Source of the DNA: an uncultured Paracoccus sp.
Lineage (GTDB): Bacteria; Pseudomonadota; Alphaproteobacteria; Rhodobacterales; Rhodobacteraceae
Length of the DNA: 64,000 nt
Direction: 5' to 3'
NCBI RefSeq assembly: GCF_945915435.1
Contig: NZ_CAMEFG010000013.1
Location: forward strand, 1 to 64,000
Positions 1-8,466 of the stretch are shown piece by piece. Each line of letters starts with the position of its first letter. The first letter of the stretch is position 1. Position numbers and translations under genes: made by a program. Below the pieces are notes generated by a model. The model worked only from the letters and a program-made list of their open reading frames with translations, was not told the origin of the DNA and searched no databases.

Positions 1-764
1 GCATGATTCGGCGCGAGACCGGCCTGCCCATCGAGATCATCGGTGCCGAGGAAGAGGCGCGGCTGGCCGTCATCTCTTGCGCGCCGCTGGTCAGCGAAAG
101 GACCGAGCAGCTTCTGGTCGTCGATATCGGCGGCGGCTCGACCGAACTGGTCTGGATCGACCTTGGCGATGTCGAACATGCCGAGCGTCCGCATGCCACG
201 ATGCAACTGGCCGACAACTTCAAGCGGGGGCGTCCGGGCGGCGCGCGCGTGGTCGACTGGATCAGCGTTCCGCTTGGCGTGGCGACGCTGCGCGACCAGT
301 TCGCCGATGTCGCCGACGACCAGGGCCGCTTTGCGCTGATGTCCTGGCATTTCGAGGAAATGCTGGCCGATTTCGCCCCCTACGTCAACGCGGGCATGCC
401 CGAGGAGGGCTTTCAGATCATCGGCACCTCGGGGACCGTCACGACCGTCGCGGCCAGCCATCTGGGCCTGCGCCGCTACGACCGCACCAAGGTCGACGGG
501 CTGTCCATGACCAGCGCGCAGATCGACCGGGTGATCCGCGATTACCTGATGCTGGGTCCCGATGGCCGCCGCGCCGACCCGCGCATCGGGCGCGAGCGTC
601 ACGCGCTGATCATGTCGGGCGCGGCGATCCTGCAAACCCTGATGCGGGTCTGGCCCACCTCGCGCCTGTCGGTCGCCGACCGCGGGCTGCGCGAGGGGCT
701 GCTTTATTCCCAGATGGTCAAGGACGGCGTCCTGACACCTGCAAGCACGAACGGAGTCGGCTGA
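1..764 (+). CDS. ppx: Exopolyphosphatase / guanosine pentaphosphatase, 3' part (5' end outside window)
   Basis: The C-terminal part of a Ppx/GppA phosphatase, which removes terminal phosphate from inorganic polyphosphate or pppGpp in the cytoplasm. The visible protein opens inside the family's EEEARLAV stretch and then shows the phosphate-binding DIGGGSTEL motif (about residues 41-49 of the visible part) and the GTSGTVTT loop of the actin-like ATPase fold. The family normally has roughly 60-100 residues before EEEARLAV, so the ATG at position 3 is internal and the gene is cut by the window edge. The stop codon overlaps the rlmE start (TGATG), so the two are probably co-transcribed. Ppx versus GppA cannot be separated here. 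Confidence 0.9.
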   Translation, partial: MIRRETGLPIEIIGAEEEARLAVISCAPLVSERTEQLLVVDIGGGSTELVWIDLGDVEHAERPHATMQLADNFKRGRPGGARVVDWISVPLGVATLRDQFADVADDQGRFALMSWHFEEMLADFAPYVNAGMPEEGFQIIGTSGTVTTVAASHLGLRRYDRTKVDGLSMTSAQIDRVIRDYLMLGPDGRRADPRIGRERHALIMSGAAILQTLMRVWPTSRLSVADRGLREGLLYSQMVKDGVLTPASTNGVG

Positions 765-1570
765 TGGCCAAGGATACAAGCCCCGGCGCGGGGCGCGGCG
801 GAAAGAAATCGTCCGGGCGGGGGCAGCGCGACCTGCGGGTGCGCGTCAAGACCGCCAAGGGGCGCAAGCTTTCCAGCAAGCTGTGGCTTGAACGGCAGTT
901 GAACGACCCCTATGTCGCCCGCGCGAAACGCGAGGGTTATCGCGGCCGCGCGGCCTACAAGATCCTGGAACTGGACGACAAGTATCGCTTTCTGGTGCCC
1001 GGTGCCCGCGTGGTCGATCTGGGCTGCGCGCCGGGGGGCTGGTGCCAGGTGGCGGTCGAGCGGGTCAATGCGCTGGGCGAGAAATCCGGCAAGAAGGCGG
1101 GCCGCGTCATCGGGGTCGACCTGCAAGAGGTCGACCCCATCGCGGGCGCCGAGATCCACCAGTTGGACTTTCTGGAAGAAGGTGCCGACGACAAGGTCAA
1201 GGACTGGCTTGGCGGGCGGGCGGATGTGGTGATGTCGGACATGGCGGCGGCCTCGTCCGGGCACAAGGGCACCGATCACCTGCGCATCGTGGCGCTGGTC
1301 GAGGCGGCGGCGCAACTTGCCTTCGACGTGCTGGAACCGGGCGGAACCTTCGTCGCGAAGGTTCTGGCAGGCGGCGCGGAAAGCGAGATGCAGGCGATGC
1401 TCAAGCGCAGTTTCGACAAGGTCGCGAATGTGAAGCCGCCGGCAAGCCGCTCGGACTCGTCGGAAAAATTCGTCGTGGCACAGGGGTTTCGCGGCAGGCC
1501 CGACGATGCCCCAACCGATGATACCGGTCCCGGCCAGGGCGGGGGCAGGGACGCAGAGGGTTCCCCCTAG
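764..1570 (+). CDS. rlmE: 23S rRNA (uridine-2'-O-)-methyltransferase RlmE (FtsJ)
   Basis: 268 aa. SAM-dependent 2'-O-methylation of a uridine in the 23S rRNA A-loop. A basic N-terminal extension (residues 1-40, rich in Gly, Lys and Arg) precedes the Rossmann domain. Visible motifs are the AAYK lysine (K66), the SAM-binding DLGCAPGGW (85-93), SDMA (158-161) and the second catalytic lysine in VAKVL (K199), matching the K-D-K-E tetrad of FtsJ enzymes. The open frame extends far upstream, but the ATG overlapping the ppx stop gives normal family length. The C-terminal tail after about residue 248 is Gly/Asp-rich and probably disordered. The end overlaps the convergent AraC gene by 4 bp. Confidence 0.95.
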   Translation: MAKDTSPGAGRGGKKSSGRGQRDLRVRVKTAKGRKLSSKLWLERQLNDPYVARAKREGYRGRAAYKILELDDKYRFLVPGARVVDLGCAPGGWCQVAVERVNALGEKSGKKAGRVIGVDLQEVDPIAGAEIHQLDFLEEGADDKVKDWLGGRADVVMSDMAAASSGHKGTDHLRIVALVEAAAQLAFDVLEPGGTFVAKVLAGGAESEMQAMLKRSFDKVANVKPPASRSDSSEKFVVAQGFRGRPDDAPTDDTGPGQGGGRDAEGSP

Positions 1571-2418
1571 CGGGGCAGGAACGCCTCGGGCGGACGGCCC
1601 GTGGCGGCGATGAAGGCGCGTTTCATATGCGCCGGCCCGGCATAGCCCAGCCTGCGGGCGATCCCTGTCATGTCGTTATCGCCTTCACGCAGCAGGCGGA
1701 CCGCCCGTTCCAGTTGCAGGTCGTGAAACAGGTCCAGCGCGCGGCGCCCCCGCGCGAATTGGCAGGCCCGATCCAGCGCGGCGGTCGAGACGCCCAGTTC
1801 CTGCGCGAAATCCGCGATGGTCAGGTGATGCCCCATCTCTCGCTGGACAAGGCGCAGGAAGCGGTCGGCCAGCAGGCGCGTGGGCTGGCCATGCCCGCCC
1901 GGTCCCGCGGTTTCCGCCGGACAGTCCTGCAAACGCGACAGGATCAGCGCCAGCCGGTTCAGCGGTTGCGCGACCGGCGCGATTGCCGCGCGGCCCTGCG
2001 CCCAATCCATTTGCCCAAGCTGGCGGGCGCAGGAAACCACCGCCGCCGCGTCCGCATCGCCGGGCCGTCCGCTCGTCAGGTTATCGGGCAGGATCGTGCC
2101 TGCCCGCTGCACCACCGGCGCGGGGATCGCCAGTGCCAGCCCCTGGACCACGCCAAGATGCAACAGTGAAAAGGCCGTGCCCGCCGGGACGAAGGTCACG
2201 CTGCCCGGATGCAGCAGATGGGCCAGGCGGGGCAGTTCCAGCCGCAGGCTGCCCGAGGTCGGGACGATCAGCAGATGATCCGGCGTCACGCGCGGCGCGG
2301 CCATCCCGACCATGCCCCGCCCCGAACTGCGCAGCACCGTGCCCCAGCCGAACTGGTCAAGCGGGTGCAGCGCCAGCCTGCCTTGCGGCCTGGGCGGGCT
2401 GGGCTTGCATGTGGGCAT
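1567..2418 (-). CDS. AraC-family transcriptional regulator
   Basis: 283 aa. The C-terminal third carries the two helix-turn-helix units of AraC/XylS regulators: a first helix pair around [16 protein letters not shown], then a second around [20 protein letters not shown], followed by the typical GRPPEAF ending. The N-terminal part looks like a cupin-type effector-binding domain ([25 protein letters not shown]). The frame stays open to 2793, but residues upstream of the chosen ATG are low-complexity and unlike a protein domain, so the start at 2418 is preferred; a GTG two codons upstream is possible. It stands alone between rlmE (convergent) and miaA. The effector and targets cannot be told from the sequence. 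Confidence 0.8.
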   Translation of the reverse strand: MPTCKPSPPRPQGRLALHPLDQFGWGTVLRSSGRGMVGMAAPRVTPDHLLIVPTSGSLRLELPRLAHLLHPGSVTFVPAGTAFSLLHLGVVQGLALAIPAPVVQRAGTILPDNLTSGRPGDADAAAVVSCARQLGQMDWAQGRAAIAPVAQPLNRLALILSRLQDCPAETAGPGGHGQPTRLLADRFLRLVQREMGHHLTIADFAQELGVSTAALDRACQFARGRRALDLFHDLQLERAVRLLREGDNDMTGIARRLGYAGPAHMKRAFIAATGRPPEAFLPR

Positions 2419-2710
2419 CGTCACGGGCGCCTGCCCGGTGTTGGCATGATCCGCCTGTGCCTTGCCGGGACTTCCCCGGTCCGGGGATCGCGCACCGCCG
2501 GGGGCAGGATCGTCCCGGCATTGACCGCCGCCCTGCGCAGGCGGTCCGCGACCGGATCGCGCCTTTCGCCCTGCCGCGCACGGGCGACCCATTCCGGCAA
2601 ACCGGAGTCCGAGGTGAAAACAACTGTCATAACATTCAGAATCGGCAAAACCTCGCCGATATCCTTCACCCTCTTTTGCCATCATTGGAAGCCATGATGA
2701 CAGCAGGGGA

Positions 2711-3592
2711 TTAAAAATCGGTAAACGACTCGGCTTCGACGGGCCGCCAGTCGCGCATTCGGTTGCGAAACCAGATCCTTTGCGACTTGGCATATTGGCG
2801 GGTGGCGATCACGGCCTTCTCCTCGGCCTCGTCCAGGCTCATCCGGCCTTGCAGATATGCGGCCAGTTCGGGCGCTCCGATCGCGCGCGCCCATTGCCGG
2901 TTCGGCGCCCAATGGGGCAGCATGGCGCGCACCTCGTCCAGCGCGCCCTGTTCCAGCATTCCGGCAAAGCGCCGCTTGATCCGTCCGGCCAGCCAGTCGC
3001 GGTCCGAGACCAGCACCAGCCGCGTGGCGCCCGAGGGCGGGATCAGCGGGGCAGGGGTCTCGGCCTGCCATTCGACGATGCCGCGCCCGGTGGCGCGCAG
3101 GACCTCCCACGCGCGCTGGACGCGGGCGGGGTTGCGCAGGTCGATGGCGGCCCGCGTGGCGGGATCAAGCCCGGCCACCATGCGATCCAGCCCGCCGCCC
3201 GCCAGAATCGCGTCGCCCTGCGCCCGGATCGCGGCGGGCACGGGCGGAATCACCGCCAGCCCCCGCGTCAGCGCGCCAAGGTAAAGCCCGGTGCCGCCGG
3301 TCACGATCAGCCGCCCGCGCAGCCCGGCCACATCCGCCAGCCAGTCGCCCACGGAATAGGCGCGTTCCGGGGTGACGTGGCCATAAAGCGCATGTGGCAC
3401 AAGCGTTTCATCCGCCACCGGGGGCCGCGCCGTCAGCACCCGCCAGCAGGACCAGATCTGCAAGGCATCGGCGTTGACCACCGTGCCGCCCTGCTCTTGC
3501 GCGATGCGCATGGCCAGCGCCGACTTGCCGCTGGCGGTGGGTCCGGCGATGACGACGTGGCGTTCGGGATCTATCCCCGTGGGCAGGCTCAT
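2711..3592 (-). CDS. miaA: tRNA dimethylallyltransferase MiaA
   Basis: 293 aa. Transfers a dimethylallyl group to N6 of A37 in tRNAs that read codons starting with U. The P-loop GPTASGKS is at residues 17-24, followed by the DALQIW segment that corresponds to the family's D-x-x-Q-x-Y substrate motif (here with Trp), the GGTGLYLGAL motif and the C-terminal TRQYAKSQRIWFR motif. The start at 3592 is chosen because the P-loop then falls at the usual place; the open frame to 3703 is spurious. It is divergent from pyrH, with an 82-bp gap holding both promoters. Confidence 0.95.
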   Translation of the reverse strand: MSLPTGIDPERHVVIAGPTASGKSALAMRIAQEQGGTVVNADALQIWSCWRVLTARPPVADETLVPHALYGHVTPERAYSVGDWLADVAGLRGRLIVTGGTGLYLGALTRGLAVIPPVPAAIRAQGDAILAGGGLDRMVAGLDPATRAAIDLRNPARVQRAWEVLRATGRGIVEWQAETPAPLIPPSGATRLVLVSDRDWLAGRIKRRFAGMLEQGALDEVRAMLPHWAPNRQWARAIGAPELAAYLQGRMSLDEAEEKAVIATRQYAKSQRIWFRNRMRDWRPVEAESFTDF

Positions 3593-3674
3593 GGTCGGGC
3601 GGGCTTCTTGCAGTTGAACATGGCGCCTGTTTGCGACATTTTGCGCGATGATGAAACAGCCCGGAGCGCGAACC

Positions 3675-4409
3675 ATGACCCAGGACACGAACGACGTTGC
3701 CAAGAGCTACTCCAGGGTGCTTCTGAAAATCTCGGGCGAGGCGCTGATGGGCGACCAGGGTTATGGGCTGCATCCGCCCACCGTCGCCCGCATCGCGGAC
3801 GAGGTGAAATCCGTCCACGACATGGGCGTCGAGATCTGCATGGTCATCGGCGGCGGCAACATCTTCCGGGGGTTGCAAGGCAGCGCACAGGGGATGGAGC
3901 GGGCGACCGCCGATTACATGGGCATGCTGGCCACGGTGATGAACGCGCTTGGCATGCAGGCCGCGCTTGAGGCGCTTGGCATCCACACCCGCGTCATCAG
4001 CGCCATCCGCATGGACGAGGTGGCCGAGCCTTACATCCGCCGGCGCGCCGTGCGTCATCTGGAAAAGAAGCGCGTGATCATCTTTGCCGCCGGCACCGGC
4101 AACCCCTATTTCACTACCGACACCGCCGCCACGCTGCGCGCCAACGAAATGAACTGCGAGGCGATCTTCAAGGGCACCAAGGTCGATGGCGTCTATGACA
4201 AGGACCCCAAGAAACACGCCGATGCCAAGCGTTACGACACGGTTTCCTATGACGAGGTCCTGTCCAGGCACCTGGGGGTCATGGATGCCTCCGCCATCGC
4301 ACTGGCGCGCGACAACGACCTGCCGATCATCGTCTTTTCCCTGGACGAGCCGGGCGGCTTCCGTGGCATCCTGGCGGGCAGGGGCACCTATACCCGCGTG
4401 CAGGGTTGA
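3675..4409 (+). CDS. pyrH: Uridylate kinase
   Basis: 244 aa, the usual length. Phosphorylates UMP to UDP with ATP, in cytoplasmic pyrimidine synthesis. Amino-acid kinase fold: [11 protein letters not shown] near residue 16-26 holds the catalytic lysine, GGGNIFRG is the phosphate loop, [10 protein letters not shown] binds ATP, and VDGVYDKDP is the family signature. The ATG at 3675 is preferred over 3648 because GGAG (3663-3666) sits 8 nt before it. In most relatives frr follows directly; here two unrelated genes intervene. A strong hairpin follows the stop. Confidence 0.96.
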   Translation: MTQDTNDVAKSYSRVLLKISGEALMGDQGYGLHPPTVARIADEVKSVHDMGVEICMVIGGGNIFRGLQGSAQGMERATADYMGMLATVMNALGMQAALEALGIHTRVISAIRMDEVAEPYIRRRAVRHLEKKRVIIFAAGTGNPYFTTDTAATLRANEMNCEAIFKGTKVDGVYDKDPKKHADAKRYDTVSYDEVLSRHLGVMDASAIALARDNDLPIIVFSLDEPGGFRGILAGRGTYTRVQG

Positions 4410-4420
4410 TCCTTGTTTGG

Positions 4421-4447
4421 CGCACCTGCCGATAACCGGCAGGTGCG
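4421..4447 (+). terminator. Hairpin after pyrH, probably a bidirectional terminator
   Basis: A perfect 11-bp inverted repeat (4421-4431 pairs with 4437-4447) with an ATAAC loop, followed by ATATTCCTTC. It lies between the ends of two convergent genes, pyrH and the RTX protein gene. The T-tract is weak. Confidence 0.7.
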
Positions 4448-4472
4448 ATATTCCTTCGGATGGCTTCATCTT

Positions 4473-5222
4473 TCAGAAAATGAAGTCGGAGGCATTGATA
4501 AACGACGGATCGACGCCGGGCAACAAAACCACCGTGCCCGCGAAATCCAGGCGCGCACCCGATCCCGATGCCGCGACAGCGACATCCGCGAATCCGATGA
4601 CGGCGTCGGGTGCGAAGATGCGGATCTGATCGACGCCGTCATCATAATCGATCACGGTATCCACACCGTCGTCAGCATAGAAGACGAATATGTCCGCGCC
4701 TGCGCCACCGTAAAGAATATCGTCACCCTTGCCGCCAGACACATGATCATCGCCCGCACCGCCCAGGATCGTGTCGTCCAAATGGCTGGCATAAATATGG
4801 TCGTCGCCCGCGCCGCCTGTGATTGAGCCAAATCCGCCACCATCATCAGTCATAACCGTATCCGCTATATTGACGAGGCCGGATACCGACAAATTCAATT
4901 TGGCGGTTGGTGAAGGGTTGTGAATTGCTTCAACTGAAAGGTAATCTAACTGAACGGTATAGGAGCTGCCCGGATAGGACCCCGGCATGCCAACCAGAAC
5001 ATCATAACCGCTTCCGCCGTTGATCCAGTCAAAACCTTCGTTATGCCCGACGTAAAAAAAATCGTCGCCGTTGCCGCCCAAAAGGGTATCTCTGCCGGCA
5101 CCCCCGAACAAGGCGTCATTTCCATCATCGCCAAAGAGCAGGTCGTGTCCATCGCCTCCGCTGACCGTATCGTTGCCGCCGCCTCCGCGCAGGGTATCGT
5201 TTCCGGAAAACCCGTCGATCAT
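4473..5222 (-). CDS. RTX (haemolysin-type calcium-binding repeat) protein
   Basis: 249 aa as an ATG-initiated frame. Two blocks of glycine- and aspartate-rich nonapeptide repeats of the GGxGxDxLx type are visible, at about residues 9-57 and 133-172. They are separated by a segment without repeats and followed by a tail ending in hydrophobic residues (NASDFIF), as in type I secreted RTX proteins. Calcium folding and type I secretion are family knowledge; no enzyme domain or secretion genes are present. The frame continues upstream with RTX-like sequence (GTNDADSLVGRSAGD) as far as an in-frame TAG at 5268-5270, just after a possible TTG start with a good ribosome site, so the N-terminus may be disrupted. 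Base composition is lower in GC than its neighbours. Confidence 0.75.
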   Translation of the reverse strand: MIDGFSGNDTLRGGGGNDTVSGGDGHDLLFGDDGNDALFGGAGRDTLLGGNGDDFFYVGHNEGFDWINGGSGYDVLVGMPGSYPGSSYTVQLDYLSVEAIHNPSPTAKLNLSVSGLVNIADTVMTDDGGGFGSITGGAGDDHIYASHLDDTILGGAGDDHVSGGKGDDILYGGAGADIFVFYADDGVDTVIDYDDGVDQIRIFAPDAVIGFADVAVAASGSGARLDFAGTVVLLPGVDPSFINASDFIF

Positions 5223-5392
5223 GTCGCCTGCGCTTCTGCCGACAAGACTATCGGCGTCGTTGGTTCCCTAAAGATAAGCCAATGTTCTTCCTTTCAAAAC
5301 ATATCATTAAACGAATGAAATTGCATTGATTTTTAATTAAAAACTCGTGAACTTCCCGAACCGCGTTAACCCATCGGCAAGGAAGCCATGAT

Positions 5393-5407
5393 ACAGGTCA
5401 TACCTGT
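5393..5407. promoter_or_regulatory. Perfect inverted repeat upstream of unknown gene, possible operator
   Basis: ACAGGT-CAT-ACCTGT, two perfect 6-nt arms with a 3-nt centre, ending 23 bp before the ATG at 5431 in a fairly AT-rich divergent intergenic region shared with the RTX gene. The position suits a repressor or activator site. No cognate regulator is adjacent. Confidence 0.4.
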
Positions 5408-5430
5408 CAAGTTCATTCAAGGGTTAAGCC

Positions 5431-6207
5431 ATGAGCATGTCCACCTCTTTTGCCAACCTCTCTGCGGCAGTATCGCCGCCCACGGCACCTGTTGTCAAAT
5501 CCATTAACAAGTCCATTAATTTGAGAGAACTGGGACTGTCGCTGCCGATTTCTGATAAGATTCATGCTTCCGGTCGCACACGGTATACCGACGCTGAAAT
5601 GCTCATGATCGTCCGCGAACACGAGGTCATAAGCAAGGCGCTGCGCTATGTTATGGAACAGGGCGCCGCCGACCCGGCAGCCGCCGTGCGCGAGATGGTG
5701 CAGATAAGCCCCGCGAGGGAATACGACACGCGCAACATGGCGATGATGGATGCCTTTCGGGCGGTCGAGGACATGTTTCACATCACCAGGGCAGCGGATG
5801 CGTCCAGGCGCAACATCGCCAGGGCCGATTCGGCACGGACGGGTGCAAATGAAGGGTTGCTGGCCGATCTCGATCATGTCACGGCAAGGGAGAACGGTTG
5901 GCTGAACCTTCTTTTTGGCCGCCTGAACCTGAGTGCGGCCCTGCTGGAGCGCGATTTCATTGTCGCCGGCAACATTCTTGAAGGGGATACGCCCGGCAAT
6001 CGCAATCTCGGGGCTTTCGAGATATCGCATGAAAAGCATGGCAAGCTGCTCGCGCTGGATGCCTTGGGCAACGTGACGCTTTTCGACCGCAGCGGCAATG
6101 CCCTGGACACGGACGCCTCTGTCAGTCTGCTTCTTCGTGGGACTGGCGGGCCTTTCGCCACACCCGCGACCGACAATCGAGCGCCGATCGTCGATCGCAT
6201 GCTCTAG
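5431..6207 (+). CDS. Hypothetical protein, no recognised family
   Basis: 258 aa. I do not recognise it. The N-terminal 30 residues are Ser/Ala/Pro-rich without a signal peptide or membrane segment. Residues about 50-150 are predicted helical and charged (VREHEVISKALRYVMEQ, MMDAFRAVEDMFHITRAADASRRN). The C-terminal part has short beta-like stretches (GKLLALDALGNVTLFDRSGNAL). Codon use agrees with a real gene. It is divergent from the RTX protein gene and both are inserted between pyrH and frr, so they may have arrived together or be co-regulated. A second ATG two codons in (5437) is an alternative start. Confidence 0.6.
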   Translation: MSMSTSFANLSAAVSPPTAPVVKSINKSINLRELGLSLPISDKIHASGRTRYTDAEMLMIVREHEVISKALRYVMEQGAADPAAAVREMVQISPAREYDTRNMAMMDAFRAVEDMFHITRAADASRRNIARADSARTGANEGLLADLDHVTARENGWLNLLFGRLNLSAALLERDFIVAGNILEGDTPGNRNLGAFEISHEKHGKLLALDALGNVTLFDRSGNALDTDASVSLLLRGTGGPFATPATDNRAPIVDRML

Positions 6208-6297
6208 CAGTGCGGTCGCCCGCCTGCCTTCGGACAATTGCCAAGGTCTGCCGATGCGGTTACAAGCAGCGTGAATCCCACTCAGAGGCGGCCCGAC

Positions 6298-6861
6298 ATG
6301 GCGGATGACATCGAAATCGACATCGACGATCTGGAACGGCGCATGAAAGGCGCGATGGATGCGCTTCGCCATGAATTCGGCAGCCTGCGGACCGGGCGCG
6401 CATCCGCCTCGATGGTCGAGCCGGTCATGGTGGATGCCTATGGCTCGCCCACGCCGATCAATCAGATTGGCACCGTGAACGTCCCCGAGCCGCGCATGGT
6501 CACGATCAACATCTGGGACAAGGCGCTGGTCGGCAAGGCCGAGAAGGCCATCCGCGAGTCGGGCCTGGGCATCAACCCGCAACTGAACGGCACCATCATC
6601 ATGCTGCCCATCCCCGAGTTGAACGAGGAACGCCGCCGCGAACTGACCAAGGTGGCCGCCCAATATGCCGAAAGCGCCCGCGTCGCCATCCGCAACGTGC
6701 GCCGCGACGGCATGGACCAGATCAAGAAGGCCAAGGGCAGCGGCATGTCGGAAGACGACCAGAAATTCTGGGAAACCGCGGTGCAGGAACTGACCGACAA
6801 GATGATCGCCCAGGTCGACAAGTCGCTTGAGGGCAAGCAAGCCGAAATCATGCAGGTCTGA
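6298..6861 (+). CDS. frr: Ribosome recycling factor
   Basis: 187 aa, standard length. With EF-G it splits the post-termination ribosome. The sequence has the long three-helix-bundle character and the signatures [21 protein letters not shown] and NDGxxI-like [21 protein letters not shown], and ends in coiled-coil helices ([22 protein letters not shown]). The ATG at 6298 fits the family N-terminus; the frame from 6238 is upstream read-through. It starts the frr-uppS-cdsA-dxr-rseP run, with uppS beginning 4 nt after the stop. Confidence 0.96.
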   Translation: MADDIEIDIDDLERRMKGAMDALRHEFGSLRTGRASASMVEPVMVDAYGSPTPINQIGTVNVPEPRMVTINIWDKALVGKAEKAIRESGLGINPQLNGTIIMLPIPELNEERRRELTKVAAQYAESARVAIRNVRRDGMDQIKKAKGSGMSEDDQKFWETAVQELTDKMIAQVDKSLEGKQAEIMQV

Positions 6862-6865
6862 TCCG

Positions 6866-7597
6866 GTGGGGGAAACAGCAGCCAGTGCGGTCGGCAACCC
6901 GGATTGCCTGCGTCCGCGGCATGTCGCCATCATCATGGACGGCAATGGCCGATGGGCCAGGAACCGGGGATGGCCGCGCCTGGTCGGGCACCGCAAGGGC
7001 GCCGAGCGGGTCAAGCAGATCGTCCGCGCCTGTCCCGATCTGGGCGTGAACTGGCTGACCGTCTACGCCTTTTCCACCGAGAACTGGAAGCGCTCGACCG
7101 AAGAAGTCCTTGGCCTGATGTCCATCTTCGCCCGCTATATCGAGCGCGAGGCCGAAGGGCTGGCCGCCGAGGGCGTGCGCCTGCGCTTCATCGGCGCGCG
7201 CGGGCGGCTGGACGCCAAGCTGCAAAGGCTGATGGCGGGGATCGAGGCGCGCACGGCGGGCAATTCGCGCCTGAACCTGACCGTCGCGATCAACTACGGC
7301 GGGCGGGACGAACTGGTCCGCGCCTCGGCCGAACTGGGACGCCGCATCGCTGCCGGGGAAATCGGCGAACCGACCGAGGCCGATCTTGCCGATTGCCTGG
7401 ACACGGCGGGCTTTCCCGACCCCGACCTGGTGATCCGCACCTCGGGCGAGACGCGGGTGTCGAATTTCCTGCCCTTTCAGGCGGCCTATGCGGAATATGA
7501 GTTCAGCAAGACGCTGTGGCCGGATTTCACGCCCGACCACCTGGCCGAGATCCTCGACCGTTTCGGGCTACGCGAACGCAGGTTCGGCGGCGCATGA
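6866..7597 (+). CDS. uppS: Undecaprenyl diphosphate synthase (cis-prenyltransferase)
   Basis: 243 aa with a GTG start at 6866. Condenses isopentenyl diphosphate units in cis to make the C55 lipid carrier for peptidoglycan and O-antigen. The catalytic MDGNGRWA motif (residues 24-31), the STENWKRS motif and the C-terminal PDLVIRTSGETRVSNFLPFQ signature are all present. No in-frame ATG lies between the frr stop and the MDGNGRW motif, and the upstream ATG at 6827 lies inside frr, so GTG is the best start. The stop overlaps the cdsA start (ATGA). Confidence 0.93.
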   Translation: MGETAASAVGNPDCLRPRHVAIIMDGNGRWARNRGWPRLVGHRKGAERVKQIVRACPDLGVNWLTVYAFSTENWKRSTEEVLGLMSIFARYIEREAEGLAAEGVRLRFIGARGRLDAKLQRLMAGIEARTAGNSRLNLTVAINYGGRDELVRASAELGRRIAAGEIGEPTEADLADCLDTAGFPDPDLVIRTSGETRVSNFLPFQAAYAEYEFSKTLWPDFTPDHLAEILDRFGLRERRFGGA

Positions 7598-8463
7598 CGG
7601 AAAACGGCCACCATAGGCCCGGCGCGGGTCCCGAGGTGCCGCCGGGTATCCGCAACCGCGGCGGCATCGTCTGGGGCGACCTGCGCCAGCGGTTGCTGTC
7701 GGCGCTGGTGATGGTGGTCCTGGGCGCGGTGCTGATCACCGTCTCGGGCATATGGCTGCGGCTTGGGGTCGCGACGCTTTGCGGCGGCATGCTGTGGGAG
7801 CTGGCGCGGATGACCGCCTGGCGTCATGCCGAATATTACGGTCCGCGCCATCCGGTGCTGTTCGGGATCATCGGCGGCGTGGCGCTTTACCTCATGCTGC
7901 TGATACCGGGCAACTGGGCCGTCGCGCTGGCGCTGGTCCCGGTCGCGCTGGGCTATCCCGGCACCCATGCCCATGTCCGCCGCGCCTTCGTCTTTTTCAC
8001 GCTGGCCATCCTTCTGGCCGGTTATGCGCTGGTCGTGGTGCGCGAAGCGATGGGGCTGGGCACCGCCCTGTGGCTGATCGCCACGGTCGTTCTGTCCGAC
8101 GTGCTTGGCTATTTCGCCGGGCGCAAGTTCGGCGGTCCCAAGCTGTGGCCCGCCATCAGCCCCAACAAGACCTGGAGCGGGACCATCGCCGGCTGGATCG
8201 GCGCCTTCGTCCTGGCCGTGATCCTGGCGGTGACGGGTCAGGCGGGCTGGATCGTGGTGCTGGCCGGCCCGCTGCTGGCGATGGCGGGGCAGGCGGGCGA
8301 TATCGTCGAAAGCTGGATCAAGCGCCGGGTCGGGGTCAAGGACAGTTCGGACATCATCCCCGGCCACGGCGGGCTGATGGACCGTTTCGACGCCATGTCG
8401 GGCACCTTCCTGATGGCATTTTTCCTGATGCTGATCGGGTTGTTGCCAAGGATCGGGGGCTGA
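7594..8463 (+). CDS. cdsA: Phosphatidate cytidylyltransferase
   Basis: 289 aa integral membrane enzyme making CDP-diacylglycerol from phosphatidate and CTP, the branch point of phospholipid synthesis. Several hydrophobic segments fill residues 30-220. The family signature (S-x-x-K-R-x(4)-K-D-x(4)-P-G-H-G-G-x(2)-D-R-x-D) is visible from about residue 240 as SWIKRRVGVKDSSDIIPGHG followed by GLMDRFD. The ATG overlaps the uppS stop by 4 nt, implying translational coupling. The N-terminal 25 residues are polar and cytoplasmic. Confidence 0.95.
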   Translation: MTENGHHRPGAGPEVPPGIRNRGGIVWGDLRQRLLSALVMVVLGAVLITVSGIWLRLGVATLCGGMLWELARMTAWRHAEYYGPRHPVLFGIIGGVALYLMLLIPGNWAVALALVPVALGYPGTHAHVRRAFVFFTLAILLAGYALVVVREAMGLGTALWLIATVVLSDVLGYFAGRKFGGPKLWPAISPNKTWSGTIAGWIGAFVLAVILAVTGQAGWIVVLAGPLLAMAGQAGDIVESWIKRRVGVKDSSDIIPGHGGLMDRFDAMSGTFLMAFFLMLIGLLPRIGG

Positions 8464-8466
8464 GCG

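Noticed and set aside
5393..5407. lux box for a LuxR-type quorum regulator
   Set aside because: The arms are in the opposite order and the spacing is 3 nt instead of about 10; no LuxR/LuxI genes are in the window. Kept only as an unnamed dyad.
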